Below are positions 53,141 through 61,991 of a stretch of 64,000 nucleotides of DNA, one piece after another; position 1 is the stretch's first letter, and each line of letters begins with the position of its first letter. The notes beneath the pieces are model-generated. The model ran no database searches, was not told the origin of the DNA, and saw nothing but the letters and a program-made list of their open reading frames with translations. This DNA comes from Litchfieldella xinjiangensis (GTDB lineage: Bacteria > Pseudomonadota > Gammaproteobacteria > Pseudomonadales > Halomonadaceae): positions 124,001 to 188,000 of the forward strand of contig NZ_JPZL01000004.1 of NCBI RefSeq assembly GCF_000759345.1, written 5' to 3'. The translations under genes were made by a program, and so were the position numbers.

Positions 53141-53905
53141 TCATTTCGATTTTCTGGATTTGTCAAGAAACTCGCCAACCCGCTTCTTACGCTCTTGGGT
53201 GTCCAGCACGACCGACGCTAAGAGACGCTCGATACGCATGGATTGGCGCAGATGTCCTTCACTGGCCTCACGCAGGACTTCCCGTGAAAAGCGAATGGCT
53301 TCAGGGCTACGCTCGGCGATAGCGCTAGCGATATTGATGCTCTCTTCAATTACCTCCCGAGAAGGAACGGAACGCGCTGCAATGCCAAGCTGACATGCCT
53401 CATCCCCAAAAACCACACGCCCCGTCAGTATCATGTCGGCGGCGATCGCTTTACCCGCCAGTTGGATAATGCGCTGTGTTCCACCCTGGCCAGCTATCAC
53501 TCCGATTCCGGTTTCGGGAAGAGAGAGACGCGCGTCATCGGCGCAAATCATAAGATCGCATGTCAGTGCCAATTCGAACCCGCCCCCTACGGCGTGTCCA
53601 CGTACAGCGGCGATCATAGGCTTGCGAGCCGCAGCGATTCGGTCGAATTCATCGAGCCAATCATCGAGAATCGCTTCGGACGCGGTCATGCGATCGACCT
53701 CGTGCAGGTCGGCTCCTACTGAGAAGTGCGTATCAGTACCGGCCAGAACGATGGCCCGAACGGCCTTATCCTCTTCGCCTTCTATAACAGCTTCAAGAAG
53801 CCCCCCAATTAGGTCTTGGGACAGAGGGTTGCCACGACGAGGCGAACCTGTCATTCGAATCAATCGCACCGCACCGATCGTACTGATTTCCAGTCGCTCA
53901 TTCAT
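53141..53905 (-). CDS. Enoyl-CoA hydratase/isomerase family protein
   Basis: A 254-residue crotonase-fold protein. The oxyanion-hole segments are FSVGADLHEVDR and GHAVGGGFELALTCDLMICA, and ETGIGVIAGQGGTQRI matches the position of a catalytic glutamate. ATG 53905 overlaps the CoA-transferase stop by 4 nt. It likely hydrates an enoyl-CoA produced by the acyl-CoA dehydrogenase at 58424. Confidence 0.87.
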   Translation of the reverse strand: MNERLEISTIGAVRLIRMTGSPRRGNPLSQDLIGGLLEAVIEGEEDKAVRAIVLAGTDTHFSVGADLHEVDRMTASEAILDDWLDEFDRIAAARKPMIAAVRGHAVGGGFELALTCDLMICADDARLSLPETGIGVIAGQGGTQRIIQLAGKAIAADMILTGRVVFGDEACQLGIAARSVPSREVIEESINIASAIAERSPEAIRFSREVLREASEGHLRQSMRIERLLASVVLDTQERKKRVGEFLDKSRKSK

Positions 53906-55428
53906 TGCACGAAGCACTCCGCGTTCATTGGGACCGGGGAATTGATTACGGGCCGAAACTCCATGGCTGCAAGAATGTCCTTTTCAATGTCCACACCGGG
54001 GGCGTACTCGATCAACTCAATGCCGTCATCGACGAGGCGAAAGACAGCCCGCTCGGTAATGTACAGCACTTCCTGACCACGACGACGTGCTTCGGGACCG
54101 GAAAATGTCAGCGCCGAGACATGGTTCACAAGTTTACGAACCTCGCCTCGCCGATGGATACGAAGCCCACCATCTACCACTTCCATGTCGACGCCCTTGG
54201 CGTCGAACCCCCCGCAGAACACCACCTTCCTGGCATTCTGAGTAATGTCGATGAAGCCCCCTGGCCCTATGATGCGACCATTCATATGACTGACATTGAC
54301 GTTTCCCTCCGCGTCCATTTCCGCCATGCCGAGGAAGGCGATGTCGAGCCCGCCTCCATGGTAAAAGTCGAACTGGTCCATCGTGGAAACGATCGCCAGC
54401 GGATCAGCGGCCATGCCGAAAAGATCACCGGTTTCCATAACGCCACCATGTATCCCCTGCTCAATGGTGGTCCAGTAGTTATTGCCTGTACCCCGCTCGG
54501 AAATGACGCCGGCGACGCCGGCCGACATACCGAAGCCGAAGTTGACGGTAGCGGCGGGAACCAATTCTTCGGCCGCACGTAAAGCGACGACACGACGCAG
54601 GCCACGCCCTATGTCGATGGACGGCGCTGTTGGAGAGTCCTTACCAAGACCGGCCAACGCCATCTCATAGCCACCACGATATGTCTGGTTCTGGTGCGGA
54701 CAGAGATAGAGATAATTGACCAAAACACCGGGTATAGAAATATCACGCGCGGACAAGCGGCCGGCCGGCACCTGTTCTCGCACCTGGGCCATAACACGGC
54801 CACCCGAATTGTGAGCCGCAAGCGCTACAGCATAGACGTCCAGATCGGCGGGCTCTTGATAGGTAGAAATATTGCCGTAAACATCGGCTTCCGTTCCACG
54901 GATAAGGCCGATATCTATTGGGAACGGCTTGTAACGTAGAAAGTCCTCGCCATCGATATTGATAACCTCAACAAGATCATCAATCGCCGCCTTGTTTACT
55001 TTTCCGCCCTCTAATCGAGGATCGACGAACGTTCCCAACCCTGTACGGGTAATCAAACCCGGCCGCCCTGCCCCAATTTCCCTAAGCAACAAACTGATGA
55101 CACCACTCGGTAAAGAGTAAGCCTCAATTGCGTTATTCGCTGCCAAGTCCTGCATCCCGGCAGACCACGTCCAATGGCCACCGATGACGCGACGCACGAG
55201 CCCCTCATGGGCAAAGCGATTGGTACCGCGTTGGCCTCGATCGCCAAGACCCAGCGCATGAACAAGCGTCAAATCTCGCGGGTGCCCTGTTTCCAGAAAG
55301 GATTTCTCGATTTCGGCGAATATCTCATCCGCCTCAACCAATCCCCCGCCAGACCCGCTGACGGCAATGGTGGATCCATCAGGTATCTGGCTGGCAATAT
55401 CCTTTGCTTGTAATATTTCCGGCTTCAT
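53902..55428 (-). CDS. Acyl-CoA:acetate/3-ketoacid CoA-transferase (fused alpha-beta)
   Basis: A 508-residue family I CoA-transferase with alpha and beta halves in one chain, as in propionate or 3-oxoacid CoA-transferases. The N-terminal half has SGSGGGLVEADEIF and GHPRDLTLVHALGLGDRG. The second half has NFGFGMSAGVAG, YWTTIEQGIHGG with the catalytic Glu, and MNGRIIGPGGFIDITQNARK. It would activate the imported acid to its CoA thioester, letting the dehydrogenase and hydratases act. Confidence 0.88.
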   Translation of the reverse strand: MKPEILQAKDIASQIPDGSTIAVSGSGGGLVEADEIFAEIEKSFLETGHPRDLTLVHALGLGDRGQRGTNRFAHEGLVRRVIGGHWTWSAGMQDLAANNAIEAYSLPSGVISLLLREIGAGRPGLITRTGLGTFVDPRLEGGKVNKAAIDDLVEVINIDGEDFLRYKPFPIDIGLIRGTEADVYGNISTYQEPADLDVYAVALAAHNSGGRVMAQVREQVPAGRLSARDISIPGVLVNYLYLCPHQNQTYRGGYEMALAGLGKDSPTAPSIDIGRGLRRVVALRAAEELVPAATVNFGFGMSAGVAGVISERGTGNNYWTTIEQGIHGGVMETGDLFGMAADPLAIVSTMDQFDFYHGGGLDIAFLGMAEMDAEGNVNVSHMNGRIIGPGGFIDITQNARKVVFCGGFDAKGVDMEVVDGGLRIHRRGEVRKLVNHVSALTFSGPEARRRGQEVLYITERAVFRLVDDGIELIEYAPGVDIEKDILAAMEFRPVINSPVPMNAECFVQ

Positions 55429-55432
55429 TTAA

Positions 55433-56701
55433 TCACCTAAAATAATAAGGAAGTGTTGTAATAATTTCAGGTACAAAAATAAATAGCGTTATTGTCAAGA
55501 GAAGCGCAGCAAAAAACGGCAACGTTGCCCAGAAAACGCGTTCTATCGACAAATTAGCCACCATTGCTACGCCATATAGCGCCACGCCCACCGGGGGTGT
55601 TATAAGTCCTATTACACATACAATGGAAAATAGCACCCCTAAATGCAAGGGATCTATCCCGGCCGTAGTAATCAGAGGCATAATGGCAGGCACTACCATC
55701 AAGATAATAGGAGTCGCATCCAAAAACATTCCTAGGAATAAAACGACCAGCAATATAAGGATAATAATCAAGGTCGGATCCTGGACAAGTCCCGTAACCA
55801 GGCCAGCAAGTGACGCCGGAAGCTGCTCGCGCGTAATCACCCATGTATCGAGGCCAGAAATAGCCACTATAAAAAGAAGTACGCCTACCGAGGTAGCAGC
55901 GGCGACCACCTCTTTAAATAGCTCTGCAAAATGTAAAGTTCGATAAATAAAACCAAGCAACATTACATATACGACGGCAACGACACCAGCTTCCGTCGCT
56001 GTAAAAACGCCACCAAAGATCCCTCCAATAATAATGACAGGGGTAAACAAAACGAAAATAGCATCCTTGAAACTTTTCCATAGGCGCGGCCATGTGGGAG
56101 GCCTTCCTTTTGGATAGTCCCTACGGCTACTTAAAACCCCAACAGCGATCATTAAACCAGCAGCGATGAAAAGCCCCGGGAGGATACCCCCGAGAAACAT
56201 GGCGCCTATAGAGACATTGGCAGTAGCACCATATACAATCATTATAATAGACGGGGGAATAATCGGTGAAAGCGTTGCTGACGATAGCGTAACAGCAGCA
56301 GCAAAATTAGGGTCATAGCCGCGTTCCCGCATCGCCTTGACGGTCATCGTGCCAACCCCTACCGCATCAGCGGCTGCGGAGCCTGACATCGCCGAGAAAA
56401 TGATACTGGCAACTACTGAAACGTAGCCTAGGCCACCTCGAACATGGCCAATCAACGCGTCGGCAAAATTGAAGATGCGTTCGGTTGCTCCGATGATGTT
56501 CATGATCCTGCCAGCCAGGAGGAACATGGGCACTGCTAAAAGTATAGAATTATTGACAGTACCTATCATACGCTGAGGAGCGATACCGAGAGGGAAGCCC
56601 TTCAAACTGAGATAAGCGAGCGCAGGTGCGCCAAGGGCGAAGAAAATCGGAGCACGCAACAACAACAACACAAACGCGCTCAAAAGCAGCAATAGCATCA
56701 T
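55433..56701 (-). CDS. dctM: TRAP transporter large permease (DctM family), third system
   Basis: A 422-residue DctM permease with VSVVASIIFSAMSGSAAADA and SPIIPPSIIMIVYGATANVS at the family's two conserved hairpins. Local base composition is more AT-rich than in flanking genes, and the start (MMLLLLLSAFVLLLL) is very hydrophobic. It overlaps dctQ by one base (TAATG) and lies 4 nt before the CoA-transferase gene. Confidence 0.92.
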   Translation of the reverse strand: MMLLLLLSAFVLLLLRAPIFFALGAPALAYLSLKGFPLGIAPQRMIGTVNNSILLAVPMFLLAGRIMNIIGATERIFNFADALIGHVRGGLGYVSVVASIIFSAMSGSAAADAVGVGTMTVKAMRERGYDPNFAAAVTLSSATLSPIIPPSIIMIVYGATANVSIGAMFLGGILPGLFIAAGLMIAVGVLSSRRDYPKGRPPTWPRLWKSFKDAIFVLFTPVIIIGGIFGGVFTATEAGVVAVVYVMLLGFIYRTLHFAELFKEVVAAATSVGVLLFIVAISGLDTWVITREQLPASLAGLVTGLVQDPTLIIILILLVVLFLGMFLDATPIILMVVPAIMPLITTAGIDPLHLGVLFSIVCVIGLITPPVGVALYGVAMVANLSIERVFWATLPFFAALLLTITLFIFVPEIITTLPYYFR

Positions 56702-57216
56702 TACTCCGCCTCCTGAGTGGCTAACGTTTCCTTATCGCCCGCTATTGCAACCCAACGACGAGGTAGTAACATCAATGTGTGGAATGCCATCAAGGCTACG
56801 CCAATGGGCATGGCGATCGTTTGGATAGCGACGGGAATGTTCAAGACGGGTAGCTTCTGGATTGATCCGAAAATAGCAGAGTTAAAGCTGATCCATGCCA
56901 ATGTGGCGAGAAAAATAATGACCAGAAAATCAATCAACACCTCCAGAAATTTTTGAATTGTAAACGGAAGCTTATCGAATACTATGCTAACCAGGAAATG
57001 CTGCCCCACATACACACCCCGCGCAGAACCGATAAATATTAACCAAACGAACAGAATACGCGAAAGTTCATCAGTGTAATCTAGCGGCACATTAATAAAA
57101 AACCTAAAAATCACTTGAAGAAAAAGATTGCCGACTATCAGCATCAGTATGATAAACAGGGCCACTTCTTCAAGTTTCACAATATTGTTTTCGATTTTTA
57201 TTAATGCACTAACCAT
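56701..57216 (-). CDS. dctQ: TRAP transporter small permease (DctQ family), third system
   Basis: A 171-residue membrane protein with four hydrophobic helices and the DctQ signature VIFRFFINVPLDYTDELSRILFVWLIFIGSARG. It follows dctP after a 69-nt gap that holds a strong hairpin and is coupled to dctM by a one-base overlap. Confidence 0.88.
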   Translation of the reverse strand: MVSALIKIENNIVKLEEVALFIILMLIVGNLFLQVIFRFFINVPLDYTDELSRILFVWLIFIGSARGVYVGQHFLVSIVFDKLPFTIQKFLEVLIDFLVIIFLATLAWISFNSAIFGSIQKLPVLNIPVAIQTIAMPIGVALMAFHTLMLLPRRWVAIAGDKETLATQEAE

Positions 57217-57239
57217 ACCAGGCCCCTCGCTTTATAGAA

Positions 57240-57269
57240 TGGCCAATGCTGAAGCTAAGGCATTGGCCA
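57240..57269 (-). promoter_or_regulatory. Intercistronic hairpin after third dctP
   Basis: A perfect 10-bp stem TGGCCAATGC/GCATTGGCCA with a 10-nt loop lies 16 nt after the dctP stop and before dctQ. No strong U run follows on the coding strand. It is the third such structure following a binding protein gene in this window. Confidence 0.6.
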
Positions 57270-57285
57270 GTCTAGATCATCTAGC

Positions 57286-58260
57286 TCACTCGACGTTTCG
57301 AATACGCTCGACCAAGTCGGCACCGTATTCTTCTTCATACTTCTCGATAACAGGCTGAACTTTATTTCGAAACGCCTCGCGATCAGGCTCCTCTATGATG
57401 GTGACTCCCTGGTCTCGCAACGCGTCAAGGTCGTTCTCGAAGTTCGACGCGAACATATCCCACTGTGCTTCGGTTACCTCGCGGAATATCTCATCAAATT
57501 CCTTTCGCTGGTCATCCGTAAGCCCTTCCATTGCTTGCTTATTAGCTAAAACAGGCTTATATAGGAAAAAATGCCCGGTGAGAGAGAGATGAGGCGCCTG
57601 TTCCCAGAACTTCATATTGCGATAACCTGATGTATCGTTCTCAGCGGCATCCACTGTGCCGTTGGCTAAAGCGCTATAGACTTCACCGTAAGGCATGCCC
57701 GTCGCCTGCGCGCCAAGCTCGTTGAAAGTGTCAAGGTATACCGGGCTCCCTATAACACGAACCTTCAGTCCATCCAGGTCCTCAGGAGTATTTACATCGG
57801 TCTCACGAGTGAATACATGGCGCTGCCCGGCGCTCCACCAACCCAGCACTTCCACACCAGCCTCTTGCTCAACCCTCTCGGCAATTTCATCCCCTATCTC
57901 GCTCTGACCGACTGCTCGCGGATGGTCGTTCTGATCACGGAACAGAAAGGGAATATCGAAAACACCCACGCTGGGCGCAAATGCTGAAAGCGCAGAAGAC
58001 GCTACAGTCGTCATCGTGAGTGCGCCCATCCGCACCTGCTCTATCGCATCTTTTTCCGACCCTATCTGACCTTGAGGAAACACGGTTAGCGAGATGCCGG
58101 TTTCGCTATCTTTCAATCGTTCGGCGAGTTGGGCAAATGCCTCGTGGGATGGTTCACCCGGCGGGTTTACGTGTCCGGCGGTTAGCTCCGTTGCGAATGC
58201 ATGCGGAGCGGCGAATGTCACGAACATGCTTAATGCTGCGGTCAGTTGCTGACGGTTCAT
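57286..58260 (-). CDS. dctP: TRAP transporter substrate-binding protein (DctP family), third system
   Basis: A 324-residue periplasmic receptor with signal peptide LTAALSMFVTFAAPHAFA. GLKVRVIGSPVYLDTFNELG carries the ligand arginine, and GTVDAAENDTSGYRNMKFWE is the DctP hinge region. ATG 58260 has AGGAG 8 nt upstream, preferred over the frame start at 58287. It heads the leftward operon and is divergent from the acyl-CoA dehydrogenase gene, with LacI-like sites between. Confidence 0.9.
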   Translation of the reverse strand: MNRQQLTAALSMFVTFAAPHAFATELTAGHVNPPGEPSHEAFAQLAERLKDSETGISLTVFPQGQIGSEKDAIEQVRMGALTMTTVASSALSAFAPSVGVFDIPFLFRDQNDHPRAVGQSEIGDEIAERVEQEAGVEVLGWWSAGQRHVFTRETDVNTPEDLDGLKVRVIGSPVYLDTFNELGAQATGMPYGEVYSALANGTVDAAENDTSGYRNMKFWEQAPHLSLTGHFFLYKPVLANKQAMEGLTDDQRKEFDEIFREVTEAQWDMFASNFENDLDALRDQGVTIIEEPDREAFRNKVQPVIEKYEEEYGADLVERIRNVE

Positions 58261-58315
58261 GTGACGACTCCTAGCTGTTGGCCCCACTCATCGTTGGGCT
58301 CATTGTTAGTTACTT

Positions 58316-58336
58316 GAACGTTCTACAGGAACGTTC
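58316..58336. promoter_or_regulatory. Tandem palindromic operator in divergent promoter
   Basis: GAACGTTC, itself a perfect palindrome, occurs at 58316-58323 and again at 58329-58336, 13 bp apart, each followed by TA. It sits between dctP and the acyl-CoA dehydrogenase gene. Central CG palindromes of this type are typical LacI/GalR operators, and the LacI gene at 62840 is the likely partner. Confidence 0.6.
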
Positions 58337-58423
58337 TACTATGGATAGCATAGGTACCCTATCGATGCAAATGACTCGGCCGGTGGGCTGAGAAAAACAA
58401 TCTAGACGCATAGGAGCTAGGCA

Positions 58424-59563
58424 ATGGCCAGCACTGCCGATGACCGCTATCTAGCGGTGCAAGAGATGGTGAGGGAATTCGCTGATGGCGAGATACGCCC
58501 CAAGGCTAATGCGCTTGACGAAAGCGAAGCCTTCCCCGAAACCCTCTACGGCCAGATGGCGGAACTCGGTTTATTCGGTATCACGGTTCCCGAGGAGTAC
58601 GGCGGCCTCGGGGCCGATTGCCGCACCTACGCCATCGTCATGGAAGAGTTGTCGCGAGGCTACTCCTCCGTAGCCGACCAATGCGGCCTGATCGAACTTC
58701 TGGGTTCACTTCTGACGGCCCACGGCTCGGCCGTGCAGCGTGAGCGCTATCTCAAGCCGTTGCTGCGATTCGAACGCCGCTGTGCATATGCCCTCACCGA
58801 AGCTGGAGCAGGCTCGGATGTATCAGGCATCCGCACCACGGCCGTACCTGACGGTGACGGCTGGCGTCTGACTGGCGAGAAATTATGGATTCACAACGCC
58901 CCCGTCTGCGATTTCGCGGCCATATTGGCGAGGACCGACCCAGAAGCCGGCAAGCGAGGCATGAGCATTTTCCTAGTGGATACCAACCAGGCGGGCGTCA
59001 CCAAAGGCCCCAAGGAACACAAAATGGGGCAACGCGCTTCCCAGGTCGGGGCGCTTACGTTCGATGACGTCAGGCTTCCCCCCGAAGCCCTGCTTGGGGA
59101 AGCGGGGCGTGGCTTCCACATGATGATGAGTGTGTTGGATAAGGGACGCGTTGGAATCAGCTCCCTTGCGGTGGGGATTCTCCAGGCGGCTCTGGAAGCT
59201 TCTATCGAGTATGCCGGCATACGAAACCAGTTCGGACAGCCGATCAGCGAATTCCAGGGCGTACAGTGGATGCTAGCCGATATGGCGAAAGCCACACATG
59301 CCGGGCGCCTGCTGGTACGCGATGCTGCCACCAAGCTGGATAGCGGAGAAAGAGCGACGATGGAGTGCTCGATGGCGAAATGCTTCGCCGGGGATGCGGC
59401 GGTTGAACATACCGCTAACGCCGTTCAGATACACGGAGGTATGGGTTACATCCGTGGAGTCGAAGTAGAACGTCTCTATCGAGATGCAAAGATCACTCAA
59501 ATTTACGAAGGCACCAATCAAATCCAACGAATGATCATTGCACGTCAACTGCTTTCACATTAA
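58424..59563 (+). CDS. Acyl-CoA dehydrogenase
   Basis: A 379-residue flavoprotein. YALTEAGAGSDVSGIRTTAV and WIHNAPVCDFAAILART are the FAD and acyl-binding segments, VQIHGGMGYIRGVEVERLYRDA is typical, and the catalytic Glu is in QIYEGTNQIQRMIIARQLL. AGGAG precedes the ATG. It oxidises an acyl-CoA to an enoyl-CoA and heads the rightward operon, so it is the expected first oxidation after the CoA-transferase. Confidence 0.9.
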   Translation: MASTADDRYLAVQEMVREFADGEIRPKANALDESEAFPETLYGQMAELGLFGITVPEEYGGLGADCRTYAIVMEELSRGYSSVADQCGLIELLGSLLTAHGSAVQRERYLKPLLRFERRCAYALTEAGAGSDVSGIRTTAVPDGDGWRLTGEKLWIHNAPVCDFAAILARTDPEAGKRGMSIFLVDTNQAGVTKGPKEHKMGQRASQVGALTFDDVRLPPEALLGEAGRGFHMMMSVLDKGRVGISSLAVGILQAALEASIEYAGIRNQFGQPISEFQGVQWMLADMAKATHAGRLLVRDAATKLDSGERATMECSMAKCFAGDAAVEHTANAVQIHGGMGYIRGVEVERLYRDAKITQIYEGTNQIQRMIIARQLLSH

Positions 59564-59571
59564 GGGACCGT

Positions 59572-60345
59572 ATGAATAACCCACAGAAATTAACTGCCTT
59601 GGTAACAGGTGCTGCTAGGGGCATCGGGCGTGGTTGTGCTGAAGCGCTGGCTTCACAAGGCTTCAACCTAATCGTCAATGATTTGGCAATGTCGGAAGAC
59701 CTGGAAAAAACGATTGCCGCAGTAGAAGCCCATGGACAGAAGGCCATCCCGGTCACAGGCGACATAGCAGATGTAGCCTTGCACAAAGAGATCGTAGATA
59801 AGGCATGGGATGGTTTCGGAGGAATAAACTGTCTCATCAATAATGCTGGCATCTCTGTACCACAGCGTGACGACTTGCTAAAGGTTACGCCTGAAAGTTT
59901 TGACAAGCTCATTAATGTCAACCTGCGCGGCACATTCTTCCTGACTCAGGAAGTTGCCAAACGTATGTTGGATATGCATGACCAGCAATACAACTCGATC
60001 ATAACTGTATCGTCAGCCAATAGCCATGCGGCCTCCCCCGATAGAGGTGAGTACTGTATCTCTAAAAGCGGCCTCTCGATGATGACGAAGCTCTTTGCAA
60101 TAAGGCTGGCCGAACAGGGAATCAAGGTATACGAAGTCCGCCCGGGAGTAATTCGCACCAATATGACGGGCGTCGCTAAAGAGCGCTATGACCGCCTATT
60201 CTCCCAAGGATTTACTCCTATCAACCGCTGGGGAGAGGCAAGTGAAGTCGGCAAAGTCATCGCCACGCTCGCCTCCAATTCACTTCCCTATACCACTGGC
60301 GAAACCATCCATGTCGATGGCGGATTACACATACCGAGGTTTTAA
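59572..60345 (+). CDS. SDR family oxidoreductase
   Basis: A 257-residue short-chain dehydrogenase with VTGAARGIGRGCAEAL, NNAGIS, and the catalytic YCISKSGLSMMTK. It ends TGETIHVDGGLHIPRF. It lies 8 nt after the acyl-CoA dehydrogenase stop and overlaps the MaoC gene by one base. It would oxidise a hydroxyacyl intermediate or a ring hydroxyl. Confidence 0.88.
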   Translation: MNNPQKLTALVTGAARGIGRGCAEALASQGFNLIVNDLAMSEDLEKTIAAVEAHGQKAIPVTGDIADVALHKEIVDKAWDGFGGINCLINNAGISVPQRDDLLKVTPESFDKLINVNLRGTFFLTQEVAKRMLDMHDQQYNSIITVSSANSHAASPDRGEYCISKSGLSMMTKLFAIRLAEQGIKVYEVRPGVIRTNMTGVAKERYDRLFSQGFTPINRWGEASEVGKVIATLASNSLPYTTGETIHVDGGLHIPRF

Positions 60346-60812
60346 TGCAAGAACGCGAACTCAAACCCGGCACTTACTGGCATGACGATCTCAATACGGG
60401 AGACTACTTCGTAACCGACGGCTTAATCGTCACTGAAAGCCATATTGTCAATTTTGCGGGGTTATCGGGCGATTTCTTCAGTCTCCATATGGATGATGAA
60501 TTCGCGCGTGAGCAGGGCTTTCCAGGCCGAGTTGCACATGGTCTACTCGTGCTTTCTCTGGTAGACGGTCTTAAAAATCGCGCCCCTGTGAAATTGATGG
60601 CAGTTGCCTCTCTCGGATGGAACTGGAGTTTCAGCAACCCCGTCGTTGCCGGTGACCGTATCCAAGCGAAAGTCTCTGTCGAAGAAAAGCGCTTGACCAG
60701 TAAACGCGACCGAGGCGTGATAAAGCTCCTTTTCACGGTTTATAACCAGCATAAAGAAACCGTACAAGAAGGAACAAACCAATTGTTGTCTCGCGTTCGC
60801 GCTGACACGTAA
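60345..60812 (+). CDS. MaoC-like hotdog hydratase
   Basis: A 155-residue (R)-specific enoyl-CoA hydratase-like protein. The hydratase motif is seen in GLSGDFFSLHMDDEFA (Asp and His) and is followed by GFPGRVAHGLLVLSLVDGL. The window carries a second MaoC-like gene at its right end and a crotonase-type hydratase at 53141, so the pathway has several hydration steps or stereochemistries. Confidence 0.87.
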   Translation: MQERELKPGTYWHDDLNTGDYFVTDGLIVTESHIVNFAGLSGDFFSLHMDDEFAREQGFPGRVAHGLLVLSLVDGLKNRAPVKLMAVASLGWNWSFSNPVVAGDRIQAKVSVEEKRLTSKRDRGVIKLLFTVYNQHKETVQEGTNQLLSRVRADT

Positions 60813-60833
60813 AAGCCATTAAGGATTATTACC

Positions 60834-61991
60834 ATGGCCGAGATCAAGCTTCCGAACAGTGACAGACAACTCGAAACATTCCGCATTCCGGAACCCGCTA
60901 CTTGGGAGACCGCGCAACCAGGTACTCCCTTATCCCGGATAGGCATTTCTGCCGCACACGTCGTTGTCGATCCCTTCAGTTATGATTCGTCTGGAATCGA
61001 TTGGGAGGCGACCCTGGCTTATCGCCATTACCTATGGGATCTAGGCTTGGGCGTAGCTGAAGCTATGGATACGGCACAACGTGGCATGGACCTCGATTGG
61101 TCAGGTGCCCGTGAACTCATTAGACATACCCTGAAGGAAGCGAGTAGCCGCCCGGATGCGATAGTGTTTTCCGGCGTGGGAACCGACCATCTAGCGCCTT
61201 CAGGCGCCAGCTTGGACAGGGTAATCGAAGCCTATCGTGAGCAGACTGCCGCCGTTCAAGCCTTGGGGGGGCGTGTCATCTTAATGGCAAGCCGCGCCCT
61301 GGCCAACGTAGCTCGCGACCCTGCGGATTACGCTTATGTTTACGAGCAGGTCTTAAAGGACCTGGACGAGCCGGCAATCCTGCACTGGCTAGGCCCGATG
61401 TTCGACCCGGCACTAGAAGGGTATTGGGGAAGCAGCGACATCGAAACCGCCATGAGCGCCTGCCTTGATATTATTTCGTCTAACGCTCACAAGATCGATG
61501 GTATCAAGGTATCCCTTCTCGACAAGGAGCTTGAGATATCGATGAGGCGGAGGCTCCCTGGGGGCGTCAAAATGTATTCCGGAGATGATTTCAACTACCC
61601 GGACTTGATTGCCGGAGACGATCAGGGCGAAAGCCATGCTCTGCTGGGCATTTTCGATCCCATAGCACCGGCGGCTTCCGCCGCACTGCTTGCCCTGACG
61701 CACGGCGACGAAGCGAAGTACCATGCGATTCTCGATCCCACAGTTGCGCTCTCCCGGCGCATATTCGAAGCGCCCACTCGTTTCTACAAGACCGGCGTCG
61801 TGTTACTTGCCTACCTTAACGGGCATCAAGAGCACTTTGCCATGCTGGGCGGACAACAAGGGGCTCGCTCCATGCTCCACTTGGCAGATGTATTCCGCCT
61901 TGCAGCAGGCGCGGGGCTCTTGCGCGATCCAGAGCTCGCTTGCCAACGTATGAAAATCCTGCTTGCGCCGTACGGGATAACAAATCGATGA
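60834..61991 (+). CDS. DUF993 family (dihydrodipicolinate-synthase-like) protein
   Basis: A 385-residue TIM-barrel protein of DUF993, a family distantly related to class I DapA-type aldolases. SGVGTDHLAPSGASLDRVIE and DAIVFSG are visible, and K-V-S in HKIDGIKVSLLDKELE is a candidate Schiff-base lysine position. It ends 4 nt inside the next gene (ATGA). I expect a retro-aldol or hydratase step on a 2-oxo acid intermediate, but no characterised function is known to me. Confidence 0.75.
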   Translation: MAEIKLPNSDRQLETFRIPEPATWETAQPGTPLSRIGISAAHVVVDPFSYDSSGIDWEATLAYRHYLWDLGLGVAEAMDTAQRGMDLDWSGARELIRHTLKEASSRPDAIVFSGVGTDHLAPSGASLDRVIEAYREQTAAVQALGGRVILMASRALANVARDPADYAYVYEQVLKDLDEPAILHWLGPMFDPALEGYWGSSDIETAMSACLDIISSNAHKIDGIKVSLLDKELEISMRRRLPGGVKMYSGDDFNYPDLIAGDDQGESHALLGIFDPIAPAASAALLALTHGDEAKYHAILDPTVALSRRIFEAPTRFYKTGVVLLAYLNGHQEHFAMLGGQQGARSMLHLADVFRLAAGAGLLRDPELACQRMKILLAPYGITNR

